From the NCBI RefSeq assembly GCF_003027925.1, contig NZ_PYPS01000005.1:1-64000 (forward strand): a stretch of DNA of 64,000 nucleotides, in the 5' to 3' direction. The notes beneath the pieces were generated by a model. The model did not search any database. It was given only the letters and a program-made list of their open reading frames with translations, and was not told where the DNA came from. The DNA comes from Micromonospora sp. RP3T (GTDB lineage Bacteria; Actinomycetota; Actinomycetes; Mycobacteriales; Micromonosporaceae). Positions within the stretch are counted from its first letter, which is position 1, and each line of letters begins with the position of its first letter. The position numbers were made by a program, and so were the translations under genes. Below are positions 8,390 through 17,403 of the stretch, piece after piece.

Positions 8390-9166
8390 ATCGCCAGAAA
8401 GCCTCAACCCGAGGGCGGCCAGGCGCCCGTCGTCCAGCGGGTCCGCATCCGGTACGCCAAGCGTGGACCGCTGCGGTTCACCTCGCACCGGGACTTCGCC
8501 CGGGCCTTCGAGCGCGCGTTGCGCCGCGCCGGCGTGCCGATCGCGTTCTCCCAGGGCTTTACCCCGCACCCCAAGATCTCGTACGCCTCCGCGGCGCCGA
8601 CCGGCGTGGCCAGCGAGGCCGAGTACCTGGAGATCGGCCTGCGTGAGCCGGTCGACCCGGAGCGCCTCCGGGCCGCTCTGGACGCCGCGCTCTCGCCCGG
8701 GCTCGACGTGCTCGACGCGGTCGAGGCGTCCGGCGGCAGCCTGGCCGACCGGATCGAGGCGTCGTACTGGCGGATCGAGCTGCCCGAGGTCGATCCGGAC
8801 GTGCTCCGGGCCGCCGTGGCGGCCTTCACCGCCGCCGAGGAGATCCAGGTCGAGCGGATGACCAAGCAGGGCCGGCGGACGTTCGACGCCCGCGCCGCCG
8901 TGATCGCCATCGATGCGCCGGTGCCGGCTGAGACGCCTTCCGGAGCGGCGACCGTACCGTGTGCGATACTCGAACTGGTCGTGCGGCAGGTCACCCCGTC
9001 CGTGCGACCCGATGACGTCCTTTCCGGCCTCCGCGTGGTGGCGGACCTGGAGCCGCCGGTCACCCCGAAGGTGATCCGGCTGGCGCAGGGCACGCTGACC
9101 GCGCAGGGCGAGATCGTCGATCCGTTGGACGCGGATCGCGACGGGGCAGCCATCGGAGGGCACTGA
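8390..9166 (+). CDS. Radical SAM-linked protein (DUF2344, TIGR03936 type)
   Basis: Protein of ~258 aa, usual partner of the B12-binding radical SAM enzyme; conserved features include RIRYAKRGPLRFTSHRD and FSQGFTPHPKISYASAAP. It may help bind substrate for the radical enzyme, but function is unproven. The start is unusual. GAGGAG at 8378-8383 is followed, after 6 bases, by ATC-GCC-AGA-AAG at 8390, not ATG or GTG. The only in-frame ATG upstream (8351) overlaps a CAGGAT -10-like box and lacks a ribosome site. I therefore place the start at the ATC, with 8351 as the alternative. rne follows after 130 bp. Confidence 0.8.
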   Translation: MARKPQPEGGQAPVVQRVRIRYAKRGPLRFTSHRDFARAFERALRRAGVPIAFSQGFTPHPKISYASAAPTGVASEAEYLEIGLREPVDPERLRAALDAALSPGLDVLDAVEASGGSLADRIEASYWRIELPEVDPDVLRAAVAAFTAAEEIQVERMTKQGRRTFDARAAVIAIDAPVPAETPSGAATVPCAILELVVRQVTPSVRPDDVLSGLRVVADLEPPVTPKVIRLAQGTLTAQGEIVDPLDADRDGAAIGGH

Positions 9167-9296
9167 CCGACGGTCAGCGCTCTGGCAGGCAGACTTCGGC
9201 GGTCGCGCACCTGCGCGCCCGGCGGAAACACCTTTGCGGCAACCCTGCGTGGCAGCGCTCAACCGCGCCCGGGGCAGCCAGAACTGGAGAACGTCC

Positions 9297-12200
9297 ATGC
9301 TCGAGAACGAGCCCGAGGGCGGCGAACGGACCGGCGCCGAGCCGGCCGACGCGACCGCCACCAGCACCGACGGCGTCGCCGAGGTGAAGCCGCCGCCCCG
9401 CAAGCGGGCCAGCCGCCGCAAGGTCGCGCCGCTCAACCAGCCGGAGCAGACCGACGCGCCGGTCGAGGCGTCCGCCGCGGCCACCGGCAGCGGCGAGTCG
9501 CCGCAGGCCGAGGTGTTCGCGCCGGTGGCCGGTGAGTTGGAGGCCGCGCCGAAGACCACCCGCCGGCGCCGGAAGGCGACCCCGGCGAAGGCGGTCGAGG
9601 AGCCGGTGGCCGCCGCCGAGGTGCAGGCCACCTCGGACGAGGTGGTGCCGCCGGTCAAGGTCACCCGGACCCGCCGCCGCAAGGCCACCCCGCCCGCCGC
9701 CGAGCCGATGCCGGCCGCCGAGTCGCCGACCGAGGCGCCCGCCGAGGCCGCCGACCGGACGGTCGCGTCGACCGAGGCGCCCGGCGGCCCGTCTGCCGAG
9801 GTCGCCGGTCTGTCGGGTGGTGCCGTGGTCGACGGACCGGTCTCGGTTCCGGGCGGTACGGGCGAGATCGCCGAGGGTCGGGCCCCGCTCGACCCCGACG
9901 AGGACGCGGTCGACGAGGAGCCCGTGGACGAGCCCACCTCGGGCGAGGGCGACGCGCGGTCCGGTAGCGGAAGCGAGGCCGCGGCCGAGGGTGGCGCACG
10001 GTCGCGTACCGGTGAGGCCGCTGCCGAGGGCGGTGCGCGGTCGCGTGCCGGCGGGCGGCGCGCGTCCCGGCGTACCGACGAGGTCGACCTGGCCCGGGCC
10101 GGCGGGCCGGCGGACGCCACCGGCGTGGTGTCGACCGGTGCCGCGGTGCCGGGTGTGGCGGACGAGCCGGCGGCCGAGGAGCGGCCGGTCACCGGCCGCC
10201 GGCGTCGCGCGGCGCTCTCCGCGCCCACCGTCCTGTTCATGCCCCCGCAGCCCGAGGAGGCCCCGGAGGTCCGGGTCACCTACCCGGCCGTCGAGGAGGC
10301 GGCGGAGGAGCCGGTCGAGACCGGCCGCCGTCGCCGTCGCGGCCGGCGGGAGGCCGAGCCGGTGGCGGCCGAGGTCGAGGCCGAGGTTTTCGAGGAGGAG
10401 GAGCCGGCCGCCGAGGCGGACGAGTCCGCCGACGCCGAGGACGACGACGACACCGCCGAGGGTCGTCGTCGCCGCCGCCGTGGTCGCCGGGGCCGTGGCC
10501 GGGGCAAGGGTGGCGCCGACGAGGCCGACGAGGACGAGACCGGTACGGCGGAGCCGGCCGAGGCGGAGGCCGAGGAGAGCGACGAGGAGGCCGAGGGCGA
10601 CGGGATGACCCGTCGTCGCCGTCGGCGTCGTCGCCGGGGCGCGGGTGAGGCGGAGACCACCACCGAGGACGGCGTGCCCACCGTCGTCAAGATCCGTGAG
10701 CCGCGCAAGGCGGTCGACGAGGTGCAGGGCGTCTCCGGGTCGACCCGGCTGGAGGCCAAGCGGCAGCGCCGCCGGGACGGCCGCGAGCAGCGGCGTACCC
10801 GGCCGCCGATCCTGAGCGAGTCGGAGTTCCTGGCCCGCCGCGAGGCGGTCGACCGGACGATGGTGGTGCGCCAGCGTGGCGACCGTACCCAGATCGCGGT
10901 GCTCGAGGACGGCGTGCTGGTCGAGCACTACGTGACCCGCAACTCGTCCGGCACCATGGCCGGCAACGTCTACCTCGGCAAGGTGCAGAACGTCCTGCCG
11001 AGCATGGAGGCGGCCTTCGTCGACATCGGGCGCGGGCGCAACGCCGTCCTGTACGCCGGCGAGGTCAACTGGGACGCCACCGGCCTGGAGGGCCGGGCCC
11101 GCTCGATCGAGCAGGCGCTGCGCTCCGGCGACCCGGTGCTGGTGCAGGTCACCAAGGACCCGATCGGGCACAAGGGCGCGCGGCTCACCAGCCACGTCGC
11201 GCTCTCCGGCCGGCACCTGGTCTACGTGCCCAACGGCAACGCCTCCGGAATCAGCCGCAAGCTGCCGGACACCGAGCGCAAGCGGCTGCGGGACATCCTC
11301 AAGAAGTTGGTGCCGGACGGCGCCGGGGTGATCGTCCGGACCGCGGCGGAGGGCGCCAGCGAGGACGAGCTGGCCCGGGACGTCAAGCGGCTCCAGGCGC
11401 AGTGGGACGACATCCAGGCCAAGGCCACCTCCGGCGGTGCCCCGGTGCTGCTCTACGAGGAGCCGGACCTGGTCATCCGGGTGGTCCGGGACCTCTTCAA
11501 CGAGGACTTCCGCGAGCTGGTCATCGAGGGTGAGTCGGCGTACGACGTGGTCGAGTCGTACCTGTCGCACGTCTCGCCGGACCTGGTGGCGCGGCTGCGC
11601 CGGCACGCCGGCGTCACCGACGTGTTCGCCGAGTACCGGATCGACGAGCAGATCCTCAAGGGGCTGGACCGGAAGGTCTTCCTGCCCTCCGGCGGGTCGC
11701 TGGTGATCGACCGGACCGAGGCGATGACCGTCGTCGACGTCAACACCGGCAAGTACACCGGCTCCGGCGGAAACCTGGAGGAGACGGTCACCCGTAACAA
11801 CCTGGAGGCGGCCGAGGAGATCGTGCGCCAGTTGCGGCTGCGCGACCTCGGCGGCATCGTGGTGATCGACTTCATCGACATGGTGCTGGAGTCGAACCGG
11901 GAGCTGGTGCTGCGCCGGCTCACCGAGTGTCTGGGCCGGGACCGCACCAAGCACCAGGTCACCGAGATCACCTCGCTGGGCCTGGTGCAGATGACCCGCA
12001 AGCGGATCGGCGCGGGCCTGCTGGAGGCGTTCAGCGAGACCTGCGAGTGCTGCAAGGGCCGGGGCGTGGTGATCCACACCGAGCCGGTGCCGGAAAAGCC
12101 GCGTGCCGGTGGCGCGGGGGAGAAGGTCAAGGCGGTCGCCTCGGCGGTCGCGCCGGTCGAGGAGAAGAGCCGTCGCCGGGGTCGCAAGGCCGCTGCGGAG

Positions 12201-12506
12201 AAGCCCGCCGGGGAGGCCGCGGCGGAGCCGCCGGCCGCCGTCGCGCCGGAGCGCACCGTCGTCGAGGTGGCCGAGTCCGCCGACGACTACTACGACACCC
12301 AGGGCTACGACCTGTCCCGGTTCGAGACCGAGACGCCGGCCGCCCCGGCGGTCGCGGACAGCCAGGAGGGCGACTCGGCCCGACTCGCCGCCGCTGACGA
12401 CCCGGACGCGATCGGCGACGGCGACAGCGACGACGAGGGCGCCGACGGCGGCTCGTCGCGGCGGCGGTCCCGCCGTGGCGGCGCCCGGCGGCGTACCCGG
12501 CCGTGA
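9297..12506 (+). CDS. rne: Ribonuclease E/G
   Basis: Endoribonuclease of 1069 aa for rRNA/tRNA maturation and mRNA decay in the cytoplasm. About 500 N-terminal residues are disordered, Ala/Glu/Arg-rich with blocks such as [16 protein letters not shown], typical of actinobacterial RNase E. The catalytic half follows: S1 RNA-binding domain (from NVYLGKVQNVLPSMEAAFVDIG, about 556), DNase I-like core with Mg-binding Asp814 (DVNTGKYTG) and Asp858 (DFIDM), and a Zn-link with C916/C919 (CECCKGRG). A second basic, acidic-ended tail closes the protein. The start has GGAGA upstream. The neighbours (DUF2344 gene before, ribosomal genes after) match actinobacterial order. Confidence 0.93.
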   Translation: MLENEPEGGERTGAEPADATATSTDGVAEVKPPPRKRASRRKVAPLNQPEQTDAPVEASAAATGSGESPQAEVFAPVAGELEAAPKTTRRRRKATPAKAVEEPVAAAEVQATSDEVVPPVKVTRTRRRKATPPAAEPMPAAESPTEAPAEAADRTVASTEAPGGPSAEVAGLSGGAVVDGPVSVPGGTGEIAEGRAPLDPDEDAVDEEPVDEPTSGEGDARSGSGSEAAAEGGARSRTGEAAAEGGARSRAGGRRASRRTDEVDLARAGGPADATGVVSTGAAVPGVADEPAAEERPVTGRRRRAALSAPTVLFMPPQPEEAPEVRVTYPAVEEAAEEPVETGRRRRRGRREAEPVAAEVEAEVFEEEEPAAEADESADAEDDDDTAEGRRRRRRGRRGRGRGKGGADEADEDETGTAEPAEAEAEESDEEAEGDGMTRRRRRRRRRGAGEAETTTEDGVPTVVKIREPRKAVDEVQGVSGSTRLEAKRQRRRDGREQRRTRPPILSESEFLARREAVDRTMVVRQRGDRTQIAVLEDGVLVEHYVTRNSSGTMAGNVYLGKVQNVLPSMEAAFVDIGRGRNAVLYAGEVNWDATGLEGRARSIEQALRSGDPVLVQVTKDPIGHKGARLTSHVALSGRHLVYVPNGNASGISRKLPDTERKRLRDILKKLVPDGAGVIVRTAAEGASEDELARDVKRLQAQWDDIQAKATSGGAPVLLYEEPDLVIRVVRDLFNEDFRELVIEGESAYDVVESYLSHVSPDLVARLRRHAGVTDVFAEYRIDEQILKGLDRKVFLPSGGSLVIDRTEAMTVVDVNTGKYTGSGGNLEETVTRNNLEAAEEIVRQLRLRDLGGIVVIDFIDMVLESNRELVLRRLTECLGRDRTKHQVTEITSLGLVQMTRKRIGAGLLEAFSETCECCKGRGVVIHTEPVPEKPRAGGAGEKVKAVASAVAPVEEKSRRRGRKAAAEKPAGEAAAEPPAAVAPERTVVEVAESADDYYDTQGYDLSRFETETPAAPAVADSQEGDSARLAAADDPDAIGDGDSDDEGADGGSSRRRSRRGGARRRTRP

Positions 12507-12530
12507 GCCGCTGACCTGCGTGGCGTTTGA

Positions 12531-12575
12531 CAGGGCCCCTGGTCCGGCAACAGAGTGCCGGGAGCAGGGGCCCTG
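12531..12575 (+). terminator. Terminator after rne
   Basis: CAGGGCCCCTG and CAGGGGCCCTG form an 11-bp stem. A smaller CCGG/CCGG pairing lies in the loop. It sits 25 bp after the rne stop. Confidence 0.7.
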
Positions 12576-12627
12576 CCGTTGCCCGTCGACCCCCGGTCGG
12601 GCCGGCCGTGCTCCGGAGGGAGGAGAC

Positions 12628-13098
12628 ATGCGCCGGGTGTTCGCGGTCACCGCGTTGACCGGACTGCTGCTGGCCGGGTCGGGCTGCGCCGAACGGACCG
12701 ACCCGTTCTCGGTGGGCTTCGCCTCACCGGCCCCGGCGGCCACGTCGCCCACTCCGGCCCCGACCGTCACCGGCGACGCGGGCGTCTGCGCCCGCGCGAA
12801 GCAGGCCGGGTCCGTGGCCGTCCAGACGTACGTGCAGAAGCTGGCGGAGATGCTGCGGGCGGGCGGCACCGGGGACCGAAGCACGGAGCAGGCCGCCCGG
12901 CGGGACGCGGAGGCCGCGCTCGCGGGCTGGCGGGACGTGCTGCGGGAGCAGTCCGGGCTGGCCACCGACCCGGGCCTGCGGACGCTGCTGGCGGACCTGG
13001 CCACCGAGGTGGGCGGGCTCGGCACCGACGTGCGGAAGATCGACGAGACGGCGTTCGACCGGCTCCAGCAGCGGCTCGACCAGCTCTGCCCGGCGTGA
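12628..13098 (+). CDS. Small putative lipoprotein
   Basis: Protein of 156 aa. An N-terminal signal ([20 protein letters not shown]) ends at a Cys that resembles a lipobox, although Gly rather than Leu stands at -3. A Pro/Ala/Thr linker is followed by a helical domain of ~115 residues bounded by two Cys (VCARAKQ and DQLCPA), which could form a disulfide. GGAGGGAGGAG directly before the ATG is a very strong ribosome site. It lies between rne and rplU, separated from rne by a terminator, so it has its own promoter. The function is unknown; no family is recognised. Confidence 0.75.
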   Translation: MRRVFAVTALTGLLLAGSGCAERTDPFSVGFASPAPAATSPTPAPTVTGDAGVCARAKQAGSVAVQTYVQKLAEMLRAGGTGDRSTEQAARRDAEAALAGWRDVLREQSGLATDPGLRTLLADLATEVGGLGTDVRKIDETAFDRLQQRLDQLCPA

Positions 13099-13135
13099 CC
13101 GGCAGCCCGGTTTGGGCGGCGGACCGGGTATGGCG

Positions 13136-13285
13136 TACTCTTGCCTGCGGCGCACTTTGGTGTGCCTAGTTCCCGCGCGCCCGCGCCGCCGGTGTCACGG
13201 CTCCCGGCGAGACGCCGTGGGAACGACCCGCCGGCAACGGTGGGAAAAGACGCCAGCAGCCTCAACGACAGGGAGTGCGCCTCCG
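13136..13285 (+). promoter_or_regulatory. Promoter and ~140-nt leader of rplU-rpmA
   Basis: TTGGGC (13112) and TACTCT (13136-13141), 18 bp apart, make a plausible promoter with a start near 13148. The following ~138 nt before rplU contain several GC-rich short inverted repeats. An autoregulatory ribosomal-protein leader is possible but not shown. Confidence 0.35.
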
Positions 13286-13603
13286 ATGTACGCGATCGTC
13301 AAGACCGGCGGCAAGCAGTACAAGGTCGCCGAGGGCGACGTGATCGAGGTCGAGAAGCTCACCGGTGCCCCCGGTGACGCGGTGAAGCTCACCGCGGTGC
13401 TCCTCGTCGACGGTGACGACCTGGTGACCGACGCGGCGAAGCTCGCCAAGGTCGCGGTGTCCGGCGAGATCGCCGCGCACACCAAGGGCCCGAAGATCCG
13501 GATCCACAAGTTCAAGAACAAGACCGGCTACCACAAGCGTCAGGGTCACCGGCAGCCGCTGACCCAGATCAAGGTGACCGGCATCTCCAACAGCGGGAAG
13601 TAG
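13286..13603 (+). CDS. rplU: 50S ribosomal protein L21
   Basis: Large-subunit protein that binds 23S rRNA. At 105 aa it is full length. It opens with [14 protein letters not shown] and has the C-terminal RNA-contact segment [23 protein letters not shown], both diagnostic. GGGAG lies 10 bases upstream of the ATG. The gene is followed after 10 bp by rpmA, with which it is co-transcribed, then a strong terminator. Confidence 0.97.
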   Translation: MYAIVKTGGKQYKVAEGDVIEVEKLTGAPGDAVKLTAVLLVDGDDLVTDAAKLAKVAVSGEIAAHTKGPKIRIHKFKNKTGYHKRQGHRQPLTQIKVTGISNSGK

Positions 13604-13613
13604 GTCGTCGGAA

Positions 13614-13868
13614 ATGGCTCACAAAAAGGGTGCGTCCAGCTCGCGTAACGGTCGCGACTCCGCGGCCCAGCGGCTCGGCGTGAAGCGCTTCGGTGGTCAG
13701 GTCGTCAGCGCGGGTGAGATCCTCATCCGTCAGCGTGGCACCAAGTTCCACCCCGGTGACCTGGTCGGCCGTGGCGGCGACGACACGCTGTTCGCGCTGT
13801 CCGCCGGTTCGGTGCAGTTCGGCACCAAGCGCGGTCGCAAGACCGTCAGCATCGTGCCTCAGCAGTAG
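13614..13868 (+). CDS. rpmA: 50S ribosomal protein L27
   Basis: Ribosomal protein near the peptidyl-transferase centre, 84 aa. It begins [29 protein letters not shown], the typical flexible N-terminus, and ends with the conserved [10 protein letters not shown]. It has no N-terminal extension of the kind cleaved in Firmicutes. It is the second gene of the rplU-rpmA operon. Confidence 0.97.
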   Translation: MAHKKGASSSRNGRDSAAQRLGVKRFGGQVVSAGEILIRQRGTKFHPGDLVGRGGDDTLFALSAGSVQFGTKRGRKTVSIVPQQ

Positions 13869-13872
13869 TTCG

Positions 13873-13918
13873 AAGCCGAAGCGGGCCGCGGACCTCGGGT
13901 CCCGGCCCGCTTCGGCTT
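13873..13918 (+). terminator. Terminator after rpmA
   Basis: AAGCCGAAGCGGGCC pairs perfectly with GGCCCGCTTCGGCTT (15 bp), ending in TTT. It lies 5 bp after the stop codon and separates the ribosomal operon from obg. Confidence 0.85.
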
Positions 13919-13957
13919 TCCACGTGCGGGGCGGACCCCGCTGGAAGGATTGGCGTC

Positions 13958-15412
13958 GTGACGACGTTCGTTGACCGGGTCGTCCTGCACATGCAGGCCG
14001 GCGACGGCGGGCACGGCTGTGTCTCGATCCACCGGGAGAAGTTCAAGCCCTTCGGTGGCCCGGACGGCGGTAACGGCGGCCATGGCGGCAGCGTGTCGCT
14101 GGTGGTCGACCCGCAGGTCACCACGCTGCTCGACTTCCACTTCCGGCCGCACCTGAAAGCCGACAACGGCAAGGGTGGGGCCGGCTCGAACCGGGACGGC
14201 GCCAACGGCCGCGATCTGGTGATCAAGGTGCCGAACGGCACCGTGGTGCAGACCCTGGACGGTGAGGTGCTGGCCGACCTGGTCGGGGTGGGCACCACCT
14301 TCGAGGCGGCCCGCGGTGGCCGGGGCGGCCGGGGCAACGCCTCGCTGGCCAACGCCCGCCGTAAGGCACCCGGTTTCGCCGAGCTGGGTGAGCCCGGCGA
14401 CAAGCTCGACGTGGTGCTGGAGCTGAAGAGCGTCGCCGACGTCGGCCTGGTCGGGTTCCCGTCCGCTGGGAAGTCCTCGCTGATCTCGGTGATCTCGGCC
14501 GCCAAGCCGAAGATCGCGGACTACCCGTTCACCACGCTGGTGCCCAACCTGGGCGTGGTGCGGGTGGACAACCACACCTTCACCGTCGCGGACGTGCCCG
14601 GCCTGATCCCGGGCGCCGCCACCGGCAAGGGGCTGGGCCTGGAGTTCCTCCGCCACGTCGAGCGGTGTGCCGTGCTGGTGCACGTGGTCGACACCGCGAC
14701 GCTGGAGCCGGGCCGCGACCCGCTCGCCGACATCGACGCCATCGAGTCGGAGTTGGCCCAGTACGGCGGGCTGGCCGACCGGCCCCGGCTGGTCGCGCTG
14801 AACAAGGTCGACGTGCCGGACGGGAAGGACCTCGCCGACATCGTCCGCCCCGACCTGGAGGCCCGTGGCTTCCGCGTCTTCGACGTCTCCAGCGCCACCC
14901 GCGAGGGCCTGCGCGAGCTGACGTACGCGATGGCCCAGGTGGTCGACGAGGGCCGCCGCGCCGTGCCGGAGGCGGAGCCGACCCGGATCGTGCTCCGCCC
15001 GAAGGCGGTCGACGACGCCGGGTTCACCATCGAGGCCGAGCCGGACGGCTCCTACACCGTCCGGGGCAGCCGGCCGGAACGCTGGGTGAAGCAGACGAAC
15101 TTCGACAACGACGAGGCGGTGGGCTTCCTGGCCGACCGGCTGGCCCGCCTCGGCGTCGAGGAGAAGCTGGCCAAGGCCGGCGCGCAGGCCGGCGACCTGG
15201 TGCGGATCGGCGAACGCGAGTTCGACTGGCAGCCGACGCTCTACGCGGGCGTCGACTTCACGCCCGGCAACCGGGGCACCGACGTGCGGCTGGAGGACAA
15301 GTCGACACGTCCCTCCGCCGCGGACCGGCTGGAGGCCCGCAAGGCCCGCCGGCAGCGCCCGGAGGACGAGATCGAGGCCGGTCCGACGGCGGAGGACACG
15401 GACGACGACTAG
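13958..15412 (+). CDS. obgE: GTPase Obg
   Basis: Ribosome-assembly GTPase of 484 aa. The glycine-rich Obg fold ([25 protein letters not shown]) is followed by the G domain, with G1 GFPSAGKSS, the switch region around [10 protein letters not shown]3 DVPGL and G4 NKVD. A C-terminal OCT domain (from about 340, [36 protein letters not shown]) and an acidic tail (EDTDDD) complete the actinobacterial form. The GTG start has GGAAGGA upstream. obg directly after rplU-rpmA is a near-universal order. Confidence 0.96.
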   Translation: MTTFVDRVVLHMQAGDGGHGCVSIHREKFKPFGGPDGGNGGHGGSVSLVVDPQVTTLLDFHFRPHLKADNGKGGAGSNRDGANGRDLVIKVPNGTVVQTLDGEVLADLVGVGTTFEAARGGRGGRGNASLANARRKAPGFAELGEPGDKLDVVLELKSVADVGLVGFPSAGKSSLISVISAAKPKIADYPFTTLVPNLGVVRVDNHTFTVADVPGLIPGAATGKGLGLEFLRHVERCAVLVHVVDTATLEPGRDPLADIDAIESELAQYGGLADRPRLVALNKVDVPDGKDLADIVRPDLEARGFRVFDVSSATREGLRELTYAMAQVVDEGRRAVPEAEPTRIVLRPKAVDDAGFTIEAEPDGSYTVRGSRPERWVKQTNFDNDEAVGFLADRLARLGVEEKLAKAGAQAGDLVRIGEREFDWQPTLYAGVDFTPGNRGTDVRLEDKSTRPSAADRLEARKARRQRPEDEIEAGPTAEDTDDD

Positions 15413-15470
15413 TTCGGTCGTGTCCGTGTCGGGGACCTCGGCCGGAAACCTTCGCGAAATCCGGTCGACC

Positions 15471-15476
15471 TACCGT
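15471..15476 (+). promoter_or_regulatory. -10 box of a leaderless promoter
   Basis: TACCGT ends 6 bases before ATG 15483. There is no ribosome site, so leaderless expression of the acetyltransferase is likely, and this supports that start. Confidence 0.5.
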
Positions 15477-15482
15477 GACGGA

Positions 15483-15932
15483 ATGCTGATCGAATGCCGG
15501 CCCGCCACCGATCCGGAGGTCGCCGCGCTCGTCGTGGCCCAGCAGCGTGAGCTGCGGGACGCCGACGGCGGGCTGGACGGGCAGGTCACCGTCACCCACT
15601 CCGACATTCGTTACCTGGCGGCCGTGGTCGGCGGCCGGGCGGTCGGCTGCGGCGGTCTCCAGGCGCTCGCCGCCGATACCGGCGAGCTGAAGCGGATGTA
15701 CGTCCGGCCGGCGTACCGGGGGCGCGGCATCGCCCGGCAGTTGCTGCTCGCGCTGGAGGAACTGGCCTTCCGGCAGGGGCACCGGACGGTGTGTCTGGAG
15801 ACCGGCACCTACCTGCCGGCCGCCATCGGGCTCTACCGCTCCAGCGGCTACCAGCCGATCCCGGTCTACGGCGAGTACGTCGACAACCCGTACAGCGTCT
15901 GCTTCGCCAAACACCTCCCCGTGGCGGCGTAA
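15483..15932 (+). CDS. GNAT family N-acetyltransferase
   Basis: Acetyl-CoA dependent N-acetyltransferase of 149 aa. The fold is visible as ELKRMYVRPAYRGRGIARQLL (motif A, acetyl-CoA pyrophosphate loop R-G-R-G-I-A) and the C-terminal LYRSSGYQPIPVYGEY segment. The substrate is unknown. ATG 15483 directly follows a -10 box. The TAA stop lies inside the end of an intergenic GGGGCCC element (15929-15980), so the element sets the 3' end of the gene. Confidence 0.85.
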   Translation: MLIECRPATDPEVAALVVAQQRELRDADGGLDGQVTVTHSDIRYLAAVVGGRAVGCGGLQALAADTGELKRMYVRPAYRGRGIARQLLLALEELAFRQGHRTVCLETGTYLPAAIGLYRSSGYQPIPVYGEYVDNPYSVCFAKHLPVAA

Positions 15933-15980
15933 GGAGGGGCCCCGCTTAACGCCTGGCGTCGAGAAGGGGCCCCTTCTCAC
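15929..15980 (-). repeat. GGGGCCC intergenic element (copy B)
   Basis: Complete copy in reverse orientation: starts GTAAGGAGGGGCCCCGCTTA, has a short central spacer, then GAGAAGGGGCCCCTTCTCAC. Each half holds a GGGGCCCC palindrome. Its GTAAGG end contains the stop codon of the GNAT gene. It lies 7 bp before the end of the convergent membrane gene. Confidence 0.85.
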
Positions 15981-15987
15981 ACACCGC

Positions 15988-16637
15988 TCAGGCGCTCGTC
16001 TGCGCGTGCGGGGCGGTCACCGGCTTGGACTCGGGACTGGCGTGCTGCCGCAGCACGATGCTGAGCAGGATCAGCACGCCCACCGCGAGGAACTCGCTCT
16101 GCCAGTTCTGCATGGACTGGAACCAGAAGTCGCTGGTGCCGAGGAACTGCCCGGCGCTGATCGGGGCGGCGCCGCTCTCCAGCGCCTGCTCCTGGTTGTA
16201 GGCGGCGACGCCGCCGAAGAGGTGCCCCAGGAACGAACCGGCGAAGATCATCAGCAGCGCGATGGCGAGGCTGTTGCGGTAGACCACGAGCGGCAGCCCG
16301 CCGGCCCGTACCGGCCAGGGCGCGTCCGGGCCGGCGTGGTCGCGGTTGTCGTCGGGACGGTCCGTCTCGCCCTCCGGCTTCGACTCGGCCGAACCCTGGT
16401 ACGCGGTGAGCAGCACATAGCCGCCCATCTGGAGGAACTCGGACTTCCAGTTCTCGAACACCGCCTCGGCGAAGTGCCCGGTCCCCAGGTAGGCCCACCA
16501 GCTCAGCGGCGCGGCGCCGTACTGGCTCAGCTCCTCGTTGTGCACCTGCCAGCCGAACACGCTCTGCAGCAGCAGGAAGACCAGGAACGCGCCGAGCATG
16601 GCGACCGGGACGCGTTGCCCCGCGGAAACCGTGACAT
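15988..16637 (-). CDS. DUF6766-like membrane protein with apparent N-terminal frameshift
   Basis: Small integral membrane protein with two similar halves, each holding a TM helix followed by an ENWKSEFLQ or QNWQSEFLA motif and more hydrophobic sequence. I recall this pattern as DUF6766; function unknown. The ribosome site GAGGAGG and its ATG (16637) open MSRFPRGN, the kind of start seen in the family. That frame is one base out of register with the body, which is in frame from ATG 16599 (MLGAFLVFLLLQS). A one-base deletion near 16610-16616, a sequencing error or a -1 frameshift would explain it. If none applies, translation may start at 16599 without a ribosome site. Confidence 0.65.
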
Positions 16638-16729
16638 AGCCGGACCTCCTCGTCCCGCCCCGTGTCCGTACCGGGGCTCCTGCCCCCGGCAACCCCGGGG
16701 CAAACGCCGGCCCGGCGTGTCGTGGCTGG

Positions 16730-17206
16730 TCAGGGCCGGTCGATCGGGATGTCCGGCCGGCCGCCGGCACCCACCTCGTTGTTCAGCAGCAGGCCCGCGG
16801 CGAGCATGCCGAAGCCGAGGAACAGGTGCAGCCAGTTGTCGGCGTCGTTGACCGGCACGAAGTTCGCCGTGCTCTCCCGGTCGATGGCGAAGCCGTACAG
16901 CCAGAGGACCAGGTAGAGCGCGCCGCCGCCGGCCAGGAACGCCCGCGCGCCGGCCAGCCGCCGCGCGGCCAGCAGCCCGACCAGCCCGAAGAGCAGGTGT
17001 ACCAGGTTGTGCAGCACCGACACCTGGAACACCCCGAGCAGCTTCGCCCCCGAGTGGTGCCCGGCGAACGTCAGCTCGCCGTAGTGGGTGGTGACGCCGG
17101 GGACGAAGCCGAGCACGCCGATCAGCACGAAGACGGCCGCGACCGCGAGCGCGACCTTCTGCACAGTCGGTCGGGCGGACGGGTGCCCGCGCACCTCACG
17201 TCCCAT
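16730..17206 (-). CDS. DUF4383-like four-helix membrane protein
   Basis: Integral membrane protein of 158 aa with about four hydrophobic segments (VALAVAAVFVLIGVLGFV, LHNLVHLLFGLVGLLAA, AGGGALYLVLWLYGFAI, WLHLFLGFGMLAAGLLL). The motifs FQVSVLHNLVHLLFG and NDADNWLHLFLG are typical of DUF4383 proteins of actinomycetes. Function unknown. MGREVRGHP is taken as the start; a reading from 17254 is longer but has no better signal. It lies upstream of, and on the same strand as, the DUF6766-like gene, with a 92-bp gap. Confidence 0.75.
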   Translation of the reverse strand: MGREVRGHPSARPTVQKVALAVAAVFVLIGVLGFVPGVTTHYGELTFAGHHSGAKLLGVFQVSVLHNLVHLLFGLVGLLAARRLAGARAFLAGGGALYLVLWLYGFAIDRESTANFVPVNDADNWLHLFLGFGMLAAGLLLNNEVGAGGRPDIPIDRP

Positions 17207-17331
17207 CGCAGTCACCCCCCGTGACGCCCACCCGGGGCGGGCCGGCCTACCCATTCTGTGATCGGGACGGGCCGCTTCCGCAGAGAAATGACGAATCAGG
17301 CATGGACCCGACGGCCGAGGGTAGGGCAGTT

Positions 17332-17356
17332 GTCACGCGGAAAGCATTCGCGTGAC
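17332..17356. promoter_or_regulatory. Inverted repeat upstream of the envelope/stress operon
   Basis: GTCACGCG and CGCGTGAC form a perfect 8-bp inverted repeat with a 9-base spacer, 48 bp before the first start codon. It could be an operator; no cognate regulator is recognisable nearby. A run of eight C follows. Confidence 0.35.
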
Positions 17357-17403
17357 CCCCCCCTCGAAGACAACCGCTGGAATGCACGAGCGGAAGGGAC
17401 ACC

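Noticed and set aside
9174-13265. Very long open frame on the minus strand (over 1300 codons) opposite rne
   Set aside because: It is a shadow of the GC-rich coding frame: Arg/Gly/Leu-rich, no domain, and it also runs opposite the lipoprotein gene. The plus-strand RNase E has clear catalytic motifs.
17355-17362. Run of eight C as a phase-variable tract
   Set aside because: It lies ~40 bp before the start codon outside the coding region and not between a recognisable -35 and -10, so no switching consequence can be supported.
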